A DNA stretch of 64,000 nt from Filobasidium wieringae (Eukaryota; Basidiomycota; Tremellomycetes; Filobasidiales; Filobasidiaceae): positions 324,290 to 388,289 of the forward strand of contig BCIV01000021.1 of the NCBI GenBank assembly GCA_001600055.1, in the 5' to 3' direction. The notes below the pieces were generated by a model, which saw only the letters and a list, made by a program, of their open reading frames with translations, was not told the origin of the DNA and ran no database searches. This document shows, one piece after another, positions 47,847 to 60,386 of this stretch. Position 1 is the first letter of the stretch. Every line of letters starts with the position of its first letter. The translations under genes were made by a program, and so were the position numbers.

Positions 47847-50800
47847 ATGTCTACCCGTATGATCCACCCTTTATCTCATCCGACGGAACCTCCTTGGGGA
47901 AGAGGAGGAGGTGTTAGTCATAGTCCGACCCCTGATCGAAGGTTTAGAGGAGTGGGGGTTGGGGGGAGGTAGGTTATTTTCCTCTTGCATAGAGAGTAGA
48001 GAGGAGAAGCTGATTCCGTCTATTTGTACTGTGTGCGTTGGGATGGACAGTGATTCGAGACCAACGGAAGAGGTCCTCAAGCATCACTCTTCACCGGGGG
48101 AACCGACTATCGGTCGATTACTCACTGAGTTATCTGGACGAGAGATCGAGATTTATACAAGGAGATGGGAGGAGATGGATGATGATGAGGTCGAGCGGGT
48201 TTGGGATCAGGTCCGAATACAGTCGCAGTCGGAATTAACGTCCCGGTCCTCTGAAAATGAAAGACAAATTCGACAAGATCTTCCTCCATCGTCCCCACCC
48301 CCACTTCAAACATGTGAACCATCAACCAACCAAGAACCGCCCCAAGATCAAACGCCCGTCACTCCCAAACCCCCACAAACGTTTTTAAGAAGAACATCCA
48401 CTCTCAAAAACATCAAGGCAATCAGAGGACAAATCTCATCCTCTTCTCCCACCCAACCTTTTTCCTCTGACGATATCGATCCCATCGGGTTACCAAGAGA
48501 AGAGCGGAGGGGAGGGGAAGAGGATTTGTTCCCCCCCAGTCCAACCGGATGGAACCCTCTCAATTTCAGTCAGATGAAGGGGGATGAGGAGACCTCCCAC
48601 GGAGATCTCAGGGGGACGGGGACGGGAGGCTTAGAGTATGAACCGTTTAGGATCGTTTGCAAGGTCGCTAGGCTTTTGGAGAGACGATGTTTGATCTTGG
48701 ATAGGGAGAATGAGGCGTTGAGGAGAAGATTGGGCAGGAGGGAAGAGAGGGAGAGGGAGGTGGATTTGGATTGTGATCAGGTATGTGAGATTGATTCGGC
48801 GAGGAAGAACGATCGAGGAGGATGAATTGGATGGGTTCTCTTTCGTTTCCCGTTCACAGGCTTCCATTAGTGATTCTTTGAACGAAGCAATCTCGACAGA
48901 CTTGACGGAATCCTTTCCACCTAATTCAAACCGACCTCGTTCTCTCTTCTCCACGCAAACCAATCCGAACCCGAACGTGAACGTGAATACGACCTTACCT
49001 CCAACACCTTCTTCCTCATCGAGCAACAAAGATCAAGACGTCGGAATGAAAACACCTCGGATCGTCGTCCGGAGTATTAAAGATGAACACCCGGTCCCTC
49101 CTCCGAAATCTAGTTGGGGTTCTAGTCTTTGGGTGTGGGGGGATCGGAAGTCTACCACCACGAAGCTTTCTCCAGCTAAGAAAGGTCGGTCAGCGAAACG
49201 ACAGAACGAGGAAGGGGAGGAAGAAGAGGAAGGGGACACGGTGGGGAAGAGGAACACGTCTTCCTTCAAAGCCATCTTCTTAGCGACCAGGTTGTTGACG
49301 CCCGACTATAGCTCCGTCTTGGTCACTCGGAAATCCATCTGGCCCGTTTCCGAGGAGATCGGGATCATGGCTCATCGGCTCGTGAGAAACGCGAGGGACG
49401 AGGGCATCTCTCTGAAGCAAGAAGAAACTTCTAGGAGTAGAAGAGGGAGTGGGACGGGTGGAGATGTAGGGAGGGATAGAGCTGGGTCGGCGTCAGCGTC
49501 AGGGGTGGGAACGGGGGCGTCCATAGCTACGGGGAAGAGGGGGAAGAGACAATCGGTCATTGGACTGTCTAGTTCGATTGGGAGCGCTCTTGCTTCTCCG
49601 ATACAGGCGTTCATGAACGGCGCAAGCGGCTCTACGGTAGGAACGGGGGAATCGGATGCGGCGAAGAAACAGTTGTTGAGGAGTATCTCTGGCCGGAACG
49701 TTACCGCTGGATTGGCGACGGGTAATAACACGGGGACGACGAAAAGTCCGGACAAGTCTTCGAGCTCGACACCGCTCGTCAGTCCCGGAGAGGAGTATGG
49801 GGATTCTCCACCTTTGGTAGAGATGAATGCGTTCATCGCTAGCAAGGATAGACCACCGACCATGTTCCCCAGGCGAAATACGATGAACCTGCTACAAACG
49901 GATAAATCCCCTACCCTCAAGCTGGCTTCCCGGTTCGGAGACGATGGGTCCGATTTGGCCCCTTATACTGACAAATATGGGTTCGTCTATGATTTGAGAT
50001 ACGTTAGGATGTTACTCGATCTGAAGGCCGCCGCAGAGGAGGACGTCAGTACGGGTTCAGCGTTGGAAGACGATTGGATGCCTAGTATCAAGCGGGACCA
50101 TTCGGATTCCCTGGTTCCCACTCGTTCCCGTGTCAGTATCGATTCGTTCGCTTCACCCTTGATCCCGCCCGAGAATAGTAGTGAATCGGGAGCAGAGTCG
50201 AAAAGCATGGTGGGGATCACGGCCGCCATAGAACCCCCCCATACTCGACATCGAGCTTCGACTATTGCAGCCTTCAACCCATCACCGGCAAAGGCCAGTT
50301 CGTCTCAACAAGAAATCACGATTTCGTCACGCGGGGCGTTTGATTTACGGCCGACAATCACGTCAGGTAGAGATCCACAAGGCTCGGTGCGACTGCAAAA
50401 GGCAAAACTGGATTCTTTGGCTTCTCATCATCGAAAACCCGTTTCTGCCCTTTTGAGCCAGCTGGGTGAGGTCCAGGATGTCAGGGAACAGGAGACGGCT
50501 AGGAAATGGGAGGAGTTTCTCAAGTATCGTCGATCAAAGACGTACAGAAAGGGTAGCATTTCTGCTCGACCAAAGTCTCGGTCCGTCCTGGATGACGGAT
50601 CCTGGCAGGACGATCTGGTCGGGATCGCCAATATTGGAGGAGGAAAGACTGGTCAGGATTTGATGAAACGATTCAAGACTTTGATAGTCACGTGCGGGAT
50701 CCCTATCAACCTTCGGGCTGACATCTGGTCGGAATGTTGCGGTGCAAAGGATGCTTTCATTCCTGGCGAATACCACGAGATTCTGTCTGTTCACAAGGAG

Positions 50801-51665
50801 GATGAACATCCGGTGCTAAGTGAGATCGAGAAGGATGTCAAGTGGGTATGACATTTCCTACTCGTCGATTTTCACGACTGATACCAATCATCTTGCTAGA
50901 CGAACCTTCCCGACGAACGTCTTTTTTGGAGGTGACGGAGTCGGTTGCGAGAAATTACGGCGGCTATTGACGGCATATGCATGGCACGACCCGTCGATCG
51001 GTTACTGCCAAGGGATGAATCTTGTCGCAGCCACTTTGCTACTGATCTATGAGGATGAAGAAAGAGCATACTGGACGTTTGTTTCGTTGGTCCGAAACTT
51101 GTTACCTCAAGATTGGTTTACCGCGACGCTGCAGGGAAGTATGACTGAGCAGGCCATACTCGCCGAGCTCGTTGCGGAGAAATTACCGAAAATTGACAAG
51201 CATTTCACCGAATTGGGTCTCGAACTGTCCGCTGTGACGTTTGGCTGGATGCTCAGCTTGTTTACGACGTGTTTGCCCATTGAAGTAGGTGCTCGTGCCG
51301 TATTTCAAGGTACATATACTGAACCCGCCGTCGCACAGACTGTCCTGAGAGTATGGGACTGTTTCATGGTGGATGGTCAAGATGTGATAATTTTGACGGC
51401 ACTGGCCATCTTGAAACTAGGGGAAGAAGGCTTGCTAGAGTGCGACAGCGTCAGCGACCTGTTTGACTATCTCAATGCTATCACGGAACGCTTATGGAGT
51501 CCTGATAAAGTTGTCCAGGTGAGAGAAGCCGCGTGAGCGATCACTGCTACCCCGATGCTGATGTATGTGTCATAGCTACAAAACACCCTCAAATCGACAA
51601 TGATACCACCTCATGATCTGGCCGCAAGGCGTCAACGACATTCAGATATGCATCAATCCGTTTAA
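47847..51665 (+). CDS. TBC-domain Rab GTPase-activating protein
   Basis: Turns off a Rab GTPase by supplying Arg and Gln fingers. Start MSTRMIHPLSHPTEPP. The first 700 residues are largely disordered (Ser/Pro/Arg/Glu-rich) with a helical stretch CKVARLLERRCLILDRENEA and SSFKAIFLATRLLTPDYSSV. The TBC domain is at the end: RFKTLIVTCGIPINLRADIW, then IEKDVKRTFPTNVFF (Arg finger, made by splicing the exon ending near 50843), LTAYAWHDPSIGYCQGMN (Gln finger GYCQG), LLIYEDEERAYWTFVSLVRN, LPKIDKHFTELG, TFGWMLSLFTTCLPIEV and RVWDCFMVDGQ. The last exon gives LQNTLKSTMIPPHDL and the C-terminus DMHQSV. Long N-terminus like Gyp/TBC1D8-type proteins but no GRAM domain seen. Confidence 0.9.
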
Positions 51666-51787
51666 TCACGACCATGACGACTCTAACGATAATCGACGAA
51701 AGATGCAATAATGTGAACAAAATCAAAAGTCTAGTTGTAACTGGTTACTATACGTTGTACAAGCAGGACGACATGTCATATCGTTCG

Positions 51788-54566
51788 TCAATGTAGCTGA
51801 TTACGAGGACCTAGATCCTGCCTTGTCGGCGTTTGATATGTCGGAATGGCTGAAGGTGGCCGACCTGGTCCTGGTGTAGAAATCCCTTGTGTCCATTGAT
51901 TCTGCATGGATGGATGACCGGGACGAGGACCAGGAGTGCCGTAAGAAGGAGGTCTTGTGAGACCCGGTTGGGGTTTGGATGGAGTGGGGACCGGGGGCAG
52001 TGGATTATCACGTCGTTTAGGCGGTCTTGGTTCGGTTCGAGTCGTACTGGTGTAATTCTCCGCCATCGCTTTCGGTCTGGCCGGATCCAGACTACCTCGA
52101 TATACAGCGTTGGGTACGGTGACTAGAGTTTGAGCGAGTCGGCTTGCAGTCCCACGATCCGTCGATATCAACGATCTAGGCATGGTCTGTCCAGCCAACT
52201 CGTTCAGGTTTGCCAACACTTTCGTCGCTATAGTCGGGGAAGAGCATTAACGACTGATCTGCCCCTGGGTGATTCATTGTGGACTTACCGATCACGTGTT
52301 CCTGAGGATCCTTGATCTCCCGCTCGCCCCTTCGTAATCGTTCCTCCTGCATCTCAGCCAACTCCATCATCCACCTTGCATTATCCGCCAACCGAGTCTG
52401 TACCGATCTATGCTCCTCTTGTTGATCCACGATCGCGCTCAGGAGACTGGGATCGATGGCTGATTCCTCGATCTCATCCCCTACCAGTAATTTCGCCGTC
52501 TTCACGGCTTGATCGTGCGGGTCCGACTGGATTATCGTGGAACCGGATGCGATGGAATCCGATCCGATCTCCCGTTCGTAATCGGAATTCCAACCTGCCC
52601 CGATCCAAGCCCTGTTCAAGGCGGACACACGGGCCGCTTCGAAACTGGTATCAAACGTCCATCCTCGGGTGGCCATTGTGGAATCATACGTCGGTGCAAA
52701 AGAAGGAGTAAAGGAGGAATAATGCCTCAAATAATTCACTACCAAGCCCTGGTCAACATCTCCACGCCTCCAGCCTGATGAGCAAGATCAGAAAAAAAGA
52801 CTCACCCGCTCGGCCCGTAGAGATATCCCCCTTTCGTTTCTCCCTATACCTCCGAGCCTTCTTACTAGCCGAAGCGAACAACGTTTCCCCCAACTTCGGA
52901 GCTCTCGACCTGGCCAGATCCTCATCGGACCTATCTGGCGGTGCGAGAGTGACTATATCTCCTTGACCTGTACCCCGCGCAAAGTCAGTTCTTTTTCCCC
53001 TCACGGACGGATCGAGCGGGATGAAACCGGGAGTTGAAAGGGGAGGGGGGACTGACCGAAATATCCCTCCGCTTGTAACCTGCTCAAACTCCCTATATCC
53101 ACCTCCTCCCCCTCTCCTTCTCCCTCTCCCTCTCCCTCTTCCTTCCCCTCCCCCTTATCCAGCTCCATCCCCTCCCCCTCCTTCCCCAGCTCGGCCCCAA
53201 CATCCACCCACCTCCCCACCCCACTCCCCACTTTACTAGTAAACCAATCCAAATGCACCCTCTCGGTCGGCGCACTCTGGGCCCCCCTCTCCCCCCTCTG
53301 AACGGGCCGGGGGAGGGGCCAGGGCACGGTCGTCCTCTGATGCAGCGCCCAATGCGTCATCGCCCTGGGCGGATCCAGAACGAGGCTAGGCTCCCTGGCC
53401 GACCCGCGCGGGGAGGGGGGGAGTAGGAGAGTCAGGATGACTTGTTTGAGAACGAGGAGGTGGTCGTGCGTGGGAAGATCTTTATCTTGTTTGTACTTTG
53501 AGCCGGTCAACCTGGTTGAGAGGGTGGGGGGTTGTGAGAACGGGATTGGAGGGTGGGGTTTGAGTGGGAGAGAGGGGGAGGGGGAGGGGAGGAGATGGGT
53601 GAATGGGTTGGGGAGGTTGGGAGTTAGGGTCTTGGACAGGGATTGGAGGTTGAGCTTCACAATTGGTTTTCGGAGGATCAGTTAGGGAGTGTCGAGTTCG
53701 GTGTGGATGGAGACGTACCATCAACCTCCCCACGCTCAATTCCTCCTCACCCATCATCACCTTCCTAAGCGTCGTAGTAATGATGGTCGAACCCTCCCCA
53801 TTCTCAGCAGAATCATCCTTCCCATCACTCCCCTTGAGCTCCTCTGGTTGTTCAGGGGGAGGACGAGGGAAACTCGTATCGACCAGTTTGAGGTGTTTTT
53901 GACGTGAATGGTCAGAGGGGTGGGGGGTTTCCATCCTATCACCCGAGAAAAGGTTGGGTGTCAGTAGTCTGGTCGTTCATCTTTCGATCTTATTGAGGGG
54001 AGCGATCCGGTCGAGGGGAAGGGAGGATGAGGCTCACGCGATAAGAACACCTAAGATCTCTCTCCTTCTTTTCTTCGGGAGTACCGTACCGTGTGTAACC
54101 TCCTTGACGAGATCTTCTTCCCCTTCTTCCTCCAGATCCTCTTCAGAACTGAAGAACGTTTCTCTCTCATCCCCATGCTCGAGACCGGATGGGTTTTTAT
54201 GCACGTCTTCCTTCGATCGAAATCCCTTTGATCCTTTTGGTATGGAAGGTTTCTTTTCCGATTTCCCATCCATCCTGAGAGCATCCGATCGGGCGGTGGC
54301 GGTGGGAGAGAGAGAGAGGGAAGGGTCGGCGTGAGTTCGGGTTCGTTTTAAGGGGGACGGATTTGAGGTTGAGGAAGGGGAAGGGACGGGTTCTTGTTCT
54401 GTGCGTGAAACGTAGAGTCAGCCAAAGGGGTTTCTAAGGCAGAGAGGAGAGGAGGGAGGGGGGAGGTACTTCTTTTTCCTAAAGCAGGGGATGATAAGTC
54501 CGGTTCAGATGGAAGAGGCGGGTTGGAGGTTGCCGTGGCCGCACTGGACCTTGTCCCACGGACCAT
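51788..54566 (-). CDS. Uncharacterised nuclear-looking protein with a BRD7/BRD9-like motif
   Basis: Not firmly recognised. Start MVRGTRSSAATATS (54566). The N-terminus is Ser/Pro-rich and basic (LKRTRTHAD), then an acidic region (FSSEEDLEEEGEEDL) and KKRRREILGV. Continuing: HLKLVDTSFPRPPPEQPEEL, TTTLRKVMMGEEELSVGRLM, LTGSKYKQDKDLPTHDHLL, EPSLVLDPPRAMTHWAL, HLDWFTSKVGSGVGRWVDV, VTLAPPDRSDEDLARSRAPK, YLRHYSSFTPSFAPTYDST and LLSAIVDQQEEHRSVQTRLA; the end is Pro-rich (PPKRRDNPLPPVPTPSKP). The phrase YSSFTPSFAPTYDST resembles part of the region after the bromodomain in BRD7/BRD9 (DUF3512), but no bromodomain is visible. A chromatin role is inference. Long in-frame GA-rich repeats (see 53093) encode poly-Glu/Gly. 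Confidence 0.6.
53093..53165. repeat. CT/GA-rich microsatellite inside the 51788-54566 gene
   Basis: Imperfect CTCCC/CTCTC/CCTT repeats; on the coding strand it gives an acidic run of alternating Glu and Gly (EGEGEGEGEGEE type). Confidence 0.75.
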
Positions 54567-55237
54567 CTTGTTGATTTCTAGAGCAGGGGATTGTTGTTTG
54601 TTCCCCTTCCAAGAGTGCTACGACCTTCCCTTTTTTTGTAGACGATACCGAACGCTCCCTCCTTTCTGAATCCGATCCAACTGACGGGTTGATCCGTCTA
54701 GATGCCACCTCCAGTGAGAGACAGGGTCGAGTGGAATGGTCGAACGGGTAGATGTTCAAGGGAACGTTTCCCTTGCGCTTTGAACGCGTATTCCAGTCCC
54801 ACGGATCCCAGCGAGACCGCAATTGGACTCGAAAACAGGGGAGAATCGGGAGAATCGGATGGTCAGCTCAGTGAAGTTGATTTGCCCAAGGGAAAAAGGG
54901 ATCCGGGGTGATGAAGTCGTCGACCTCCCCAGTCGAAGGTGTCGAGGGGTCGTTAGCGATCATCCTGGACTGTGCGCTTAGATCGCGCGCTTTCTCTTGG
55001 ACTGATCGTTCGAGGCGTTTCACCTGAATATTAAATAAATCTACTTGACCCTTCGATATCGACCTGAACCTGAACCTGGAGCATCTACAGTATGGTTCCT
55101 TCCTACACGACCACCTACCCTGCTCCGCTACCCCCACATCCCCCTGACCCAGCCGCACCTCGAAACGCGACCTCCCTACCTAAACCTGAAACGCCCCCTC
55201 CACCCGCGCGCGCGCGCAACTCAAACTCCTCTGCAAC
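54567..55237 (-). other. Possible extra coding exon, otherwise intergenic
   Basis: A minus-strand frame (about 54868-55060) reads as a short coiled coil (QVDLFNIQVKRLERSVQEK) followed by DDFITPDPFFPWANQLH and a stop. It looks like a real C-terminal exon but I could find neither a good upstream donor in the membrane-protein gene (55238-59051) nor an own start. It may be an alternative last exon of that gene. Confidence 0.3.
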
Positions 55238-58200
55238 CTACGACCCCCCAAATCGACCCAACCACCATTTCTCCTTCTCCCTCCTCTTCTCCGACCCACT
55301 CGATCCTGAACTCTGCGTGCGGTCCGAGCCCGATAAGAACCGACCAGCTGCTGGAGGGATCAGAGCCTCTTCTCCTACCCCTTGAGCGGGGACGGTGGAG
55401 CTCTTGGGGGAAGGGTCTTTGGGTGGGACCGGAGGAGCGGTAGAGAATGCGCCAGGGATTGGGGGAGGTGTATCCGTACGTGGTATCCGACCAGCCAAAG
55501 CGTCTGGCGTATTGACTAGTTGAGGCATCGAACGTCTGTTCCCACATAGCAATCACTCCGTCAACACATCTTCCCTTTCCCTGACCACGCCTTTGGGAGG
55601 AACATGCGCGGACTCACTTTCCCCTGATCGCACTGACCCCTCTGACTCTGACCAAACTCTCTCCGCTCCGAGAACTGATCACGCTCGGGGCAGTCATCAT
55701 CGACCCCACCCCCGACCCTGCTCCCGACCCTGAGCCGGAACCAGAGCCCGAGAGGGTAGATCCCGCTTGGATCGAGGCGGCATGGCTAGAAGCCTGAGCG
55801 GGGGAATAAGGTGAACCGGGGATGAACAGCGTGGACTGAGACCTCACATAGGAATCAGAACTAGGACCAATCGAGCGGAGAGAAGAAGCAAGTTCATGGA
55901 CTCACGGTCTTCTTCGCTTCCTCTTGTAACCTCAACCCCTCATTGGGTAATCTCGAACCAGCCCTGGACTGGGGTACATCCTGCACCGGTTCTTTCTCCC
56001 CAAACTCACTTATCCCACTCACATCCCTCCCCTTCCCTTTGAACCGGAAGGGAGTGATGACCTCTCCCATCCCCCCTCCCACCTTCCGATCAGGTTCTCC
56101 AGCTCCGTGTAGTCGCTCGTGAAGAGATTCAGAACCGGAAGAGACCTGTTCACCCCGCGTTTTGGAGACGCCAAAGGTCGCTCCGCTTTCCTCACTGAGG
56201 ATCCCGGGGGTAAGAACTCCGAGTTTCTCCACTAGATTCTTGCCGCCCCCCGCGAGTTTCAGACGTCGTGACAGGCGGCCCGACTTTTCCTAAAAGCGCT
56301 TGACGGTAGACTTCGACATCCACCAAAGGTTGTCCGATATAACTCCCTCTGTTCCCCTGATGCTCCTCCCCTGGACCTCTCGTGGGGACGGCTGAATCGG
56401 GGAAAGACAAGGAGGGGTGGAAGACGGGTTCGGTCTCCGAAGATACGCTCGTGCTCGTGCGTTTGGCGTTGAAGAGGGAGGAGATCGATCCGGCGATGAG
56501 GGAGAGACGGGAATGATCTCGCCCCCCCGGGTCCGGGATGGGGGAAGGAAGGGCGCTCAGCGGGAAACTCTGACGATCCAGCGGGAGGGGAGTTTGATCC
56601 AGCGGGACCAGCGCTGAGTGACGGACAGGGTCTGTCGTAAGGAGAGCGGAGGAACGGCCGTACGAATCTTCACCCAGAGAACCCCTCCGTCCGATCCGTC
56701 TACCATATTCATCCACTCCTTCCGTGGAGGAATAGAATCCCTCGTCGTTCGAACTGGCCGTGGTGGAAGAACGAGAGCGTCGAGTCAGAACGTTCCCCTC
56801 TTCAGGGACCGAATGGAACCTGTACCCTCCGTGTCAGAATCTTAATCATATCGCCCGACCCACCCGGACTCACGTAGTCAACCCCGTCCCCCCCGAACTC
56901 GTCCCAATACTAACCCTCCGTTCAGGGGGTGGAGGGAATCTCAATCTCTTCCCCCCCAAGTCCGTCGTCGTCGTCGTCGTGCGACCCGTGATCGCAAGAA
57001 CTGGAGCAAGAACGACCGCATCCTCCGCTCTCAAACTCATTCCCGGTTTTCCTATATCCCCCGCGCCCACGGCCGATCCCGTCCTGATCTGTTCCCTACT
57101 CCCTCCGCTCCCCCCTCCTTCGACGGAAGATAACCCTTCAGGGTAAGGGAAGGAGAACCTCGTCCCCCTCGTCCCGTGCTGTTCGCGTAAAATCTCCCCT
57201 TCGTCCGGCCCATGATCGGTTGTATCACTCGTCCTGGCGGGGGTATAAAACAACCCTCCGCCTTGATCGGGACCGGAGATGGAAGGGAAGGATTCGTCCC
57301 TCACATGAGTCCTCTCCGGTCGTTCTAGCGGGGATTGGGTCGGTCCGGGAGCTGGGAAGGTGTTCGGTTCGGGGGGAGAATAGGGGGGTGGGGTGGGACG
57401 GGTTGTTGCGCCAGAACCATCGGGCTCTGGGGTGGGTAGTAAAGGTCGAGTGACCGTAGGATCGGGGATGGGGATGGGGATGGGGATGGAGGGGGATCCT
57501 CGACCTAGACCTAAGAGGGCGAGGAGAGGTTTCTTCCCCCCCTTCCCCTTCCCTTTCCCCTTAGGAGCCGATGAGAGGGGGATCAAGGTGGAGGGTCTTT
57601 GAGGTTCGTCCATCCCTCTCCTCCCTTCTCCCATCTCCCCCAATTCACCCATCTCCCCTTGCCCCTCCCGCTCTGCCTCTGCCTCACCCCGAGTAAGCGG
57701 GACCTGGACCATCTCAAACTCACTCTCCTCGCCCCAAGGGTTATTACTAGGCACCCTATTACCCCTTCGATCGTCTCGTCCTTGTCCGGGATGACTGGTA
57801 CGGGTGCGGGAGGAGAGGGAACGTTGCCTGATTCCCGTGGCCGTTAGGAGAGCTGTCGGGGTGTGGGGGATCGAGCAGGGAGGGGGGAGGGGGGGTTCAG
57901 GTTTCAGTTTCAGGTTTCAGGATCAGTTTCGAGCAAAAGGAAAGGGCAGTGGGCAGGGGTACGAGCGAATATGAAGCGGGAAAACGAGCGGACGTACCGG
58001 AGATCCACCTGACCTCGCCCTCACTCCTGAACCCTCGCATGTCCACCTCCCTCTCCCCCCTCTCGTTTCCATCGACGGTGTCACCCGTGTTACTGGTAAC
58101 GGTCCCATTACCCAAACTCCCCACCCCTACGCCACTGATGATCGAGTTCCGATTCTCTTCTTCCCGGGGTGGATTCGCCAGCGCCGGGGCTGCGGATTGG

Positions 58201-59051
58201 GTGCGGGACTGGGAGAAGGTGGGAACGGGGTGATAACGTTTCTTCCGATTACGCCACAGCAAGAGCAGGAGCAGGAGCAGGAGGAGGAAGAGGAGAGGAA
58301 GGGTTATCGCCAAGATCAGGTTTTTTCGGGAAAGACCTGATGAGGTCGGGGTCGACGAGCCTGAGGTTGGGGTGGAGCTGGGTGTGGACAAGGGTGTGGA
58401 TAGGGATGAGGCGTCCGAGGGAGAGGGGAGTTGTGAAACGTCCGACCCGGGGGGGGAAATCGGAGTGATCGGAGTGATTCTAGGGGACGCGTTCGGGCTC
58501 GTCGTCGGTGTCGGCGGCGGTGTCACGCTGGACCGTTCTCGAGTTAGAGAGGTTGGGAGAGGTGTAGGGGATGAACCAGGATCTTTACTTGAGATCGTAG
58601 GGTCGATAACGCCCGGTGAAGGAGAAGTGAGACCTCCGTAAGTCCAAGCAGGGTCTAGAGGGATGGACGGGCCGTAATCTGTCACCCCCAACGCCGGAGC
58701 CACCAGAGAAGAGGGACGTATGATCAGTTCCCACTGCATATCTTCCTAATAACCAAAACACTGGAAGCCCGGACGTACAGGTCTGAGGAAGCTGGACGAT
58801 GGTCTGGGTGGTATAGACGACCTCATCCAGCGTCGTCAAGTACTAAAAAACCCCGCCGTTTCAGTCCGTCAGCGTCATTCGCCACCCGCCGTCGTCACTG
58901 ATCGTCGCCATTGGATCGACCGGAATTCGATGTCACTCACCGTGGAGTAAGATAAATAATCTGGGAGTTGTTGTGGGTTGGGGACTGTTCGATGCTCGTC
59001 ACTTGAGTGAAAGGCAGATGGATACCTTTCGACGACGTCGGGACTGACCAT
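55238..59051 (-). CDS. Single-pass membrane protein with long disordered cytoplasmic region
   Basis: Not recognised as a named family. Minus strand: MVSPDVVERYPSAFHSSDEH (start 59051, tentative) joins STYLTTLDEVVYTTQTIVQL, then IIRPSSLVAPALGVTDYGPS and a Thr/Ser/Pro-rich extracellular-type stretch (residues about 100-200). One membrane segment follows, NLILAITLPLLFLLLLLLLLL, stopped by RNRKKR, giving an N-out/C-in layout like fungal wall-sensor or mid2-like proteins. The cytoplasmic part (over 700 residues) is disordered, with repeats such as PSIPIPIPIPDP and GSGSGSGSG, and short conserved-looking blocks (NNPWGEESEFEMVQVPL, RSMPQLVNTPDALAGRIPRT). The last exon ends EKWWLGRFGGS at 55238. No signal peptide at the chosen start; an upstream leader exon may be missing. 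Confidence 0.6.
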
Positions 59052-59717
59052 AATCCGCCGTACTCGATCCCGCCATCCCCACGTCTAGACCGATTTTCCA
59101 GTGGCTTCCCAACGAACTAGGTCTCCTCGCTGTATCACCAACGGTCGAGGAGCAATATCGATGTTCAGGTGATCAACATTCCCTCGACCAGACATCGTCG
59201 AGGGAAAACATGAATTTGATGGGATCAATCAGAGGGTTTCGGATCAGAGGTGACGTAATGGGGGACGGTGGATGTTGAGTCAACATCTATTCGTTGGGCC
59301 TGGGGATATGGTCGATAGGTCGTACAGGTCACCAATGGGTAGGTCAACATTAACGGTGTACCCGCATCTGAAGGACGATGGGTACGTAGAACCGACCATA
59401 ACGCAGATAGCAGATGGAGGATGACCGGGCTGGATCGGCTGGCTGGCTGGGGTGATTCTTGATGTGTTCGCGCTGGTTTATAAACCTCGAGGTTTCATTG
59501 TGATATTGTGAAGCATGTGAAGGAGATGGTCGGGATGATCATGGCAGGAAATAGTGTCCCAAACAGTGCAGCATCGTTCTTGAGTAGACCAAGAGATTGA
59601 TAAGGTTTGGGGTGGATTGACTAGAGATGGGGATGATGGATGTGGTCTGTTTTGTTGCGAAACATGGCGGGTCGGTTTGGTTGGTTAGAAGCAATGGTAG
59701 TAAACGGTAACTAATTC
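59052..59717. other. Intergenic region with promoter of the membrane-protein gene
   Basis: No gene seen. Possible TATA-like sequences only (for example ggtttataaacctcg near 59474). Confidence 0.35.
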
Positions 59718-60266
59718 TCAGGCCGAGTGAAAATCAACTGATAGAACGAATCGCGAGCGGTCCTCTCCTCTAACGAAAAGCAGGACGAACGAGCGAACTG
59801 GGCGGTCATATTCCCTGCTAACCTTCCGAAGCTTCGCAACAACGGGCATTGCCTGGCGGACCAAGCCCGTTCTCTTGGCTTGATGATCCCTCGTCCTCAT
59901 CATTATCATCTTCAAATGCAAAAAGAGAGGGGATATGCCGTCCGGGGCAAATCGGTTTCCAAATATCGACATCCCGGACGAAAACAGCGTACTCGACCTC
60001 GACGAGACGTTCATATGCCGAGTGCCAACATCCAGTAGGTTTCCGGACCCCGCATTTCCATCAATGTCGGCGTAGAATTCCGGACGGAGGAAGTTCCTGA
60101 TCTGCCGGTCACGATCGAGGGCGAGGATTTGGTCGGTGGGGGTGGTCCTTTTGCGTTCTCCGACTCTTTTGACTGGAATGGACTCTATGTCGCAAGTATG
60201 GCATATCTCGTCAGTTCGGTCGATGACGATCGAGGATGAAACGATCGGCCCTGAAAAAGTAAGCAT
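59718..60266 (-). CDS. Doubtful hypothetical protein, 182 residues
   Basis: Not recognised. An unspliced minus-strand frame opens at MLTFSGPIVSSSIVIDRTDE (60266) and ends at 59718. The middle looks protein-like (TPTDQILALDRDRQIRNFLR, PEFYADIDGNAG), the end is basic. It sits 120 nt downstream of the siderophore transporter stop, on the same strand. It could be a lineage-specific gene or chance, as the opposite strand is also partly open. Confidence 0.3.
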   Translation of the reverse strand: MLTFSGPIVSSSIVIDRTDEICHTCDIESIPVKRVGERKRTTPTDQILALDRDRQIRNFLRPEFYADIDGNAGSGNLLDVGTRHMNVSSRSSTLFSSGMSIFGNRFAPDGISPLFLHLKMIMMRTRDHQAKRTGLVRQAMPVVAKLRKVSREYDRPVRSFVLLFVRGEDRSRFVLSVDFHSA

Positions 60267-60386
60267 GCGACCGGGCGACTGGCCAAGTGTGAAGAGATCG
60301 TTTCGGCGCACTTCGTATTATGATATCGTAAAAGAAAAAGGATCGTCTCATCTACGTGTACATCTTTCAAACCCACACGTCCACCC

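Noticed and set aside
49372..49920. 182-codon minus-strand frame inside the TBC gene
   Set aside because: Antisense to a long exon of a well-supported gene, no splice or family support.
55092..55385. Pro-rich plus-strand frame starting MVPSYTTTYPAP
   Set aside because: Overlaps the last exon of the minus-strand membrane-protein gene; low-complexity composition and no splice structure.
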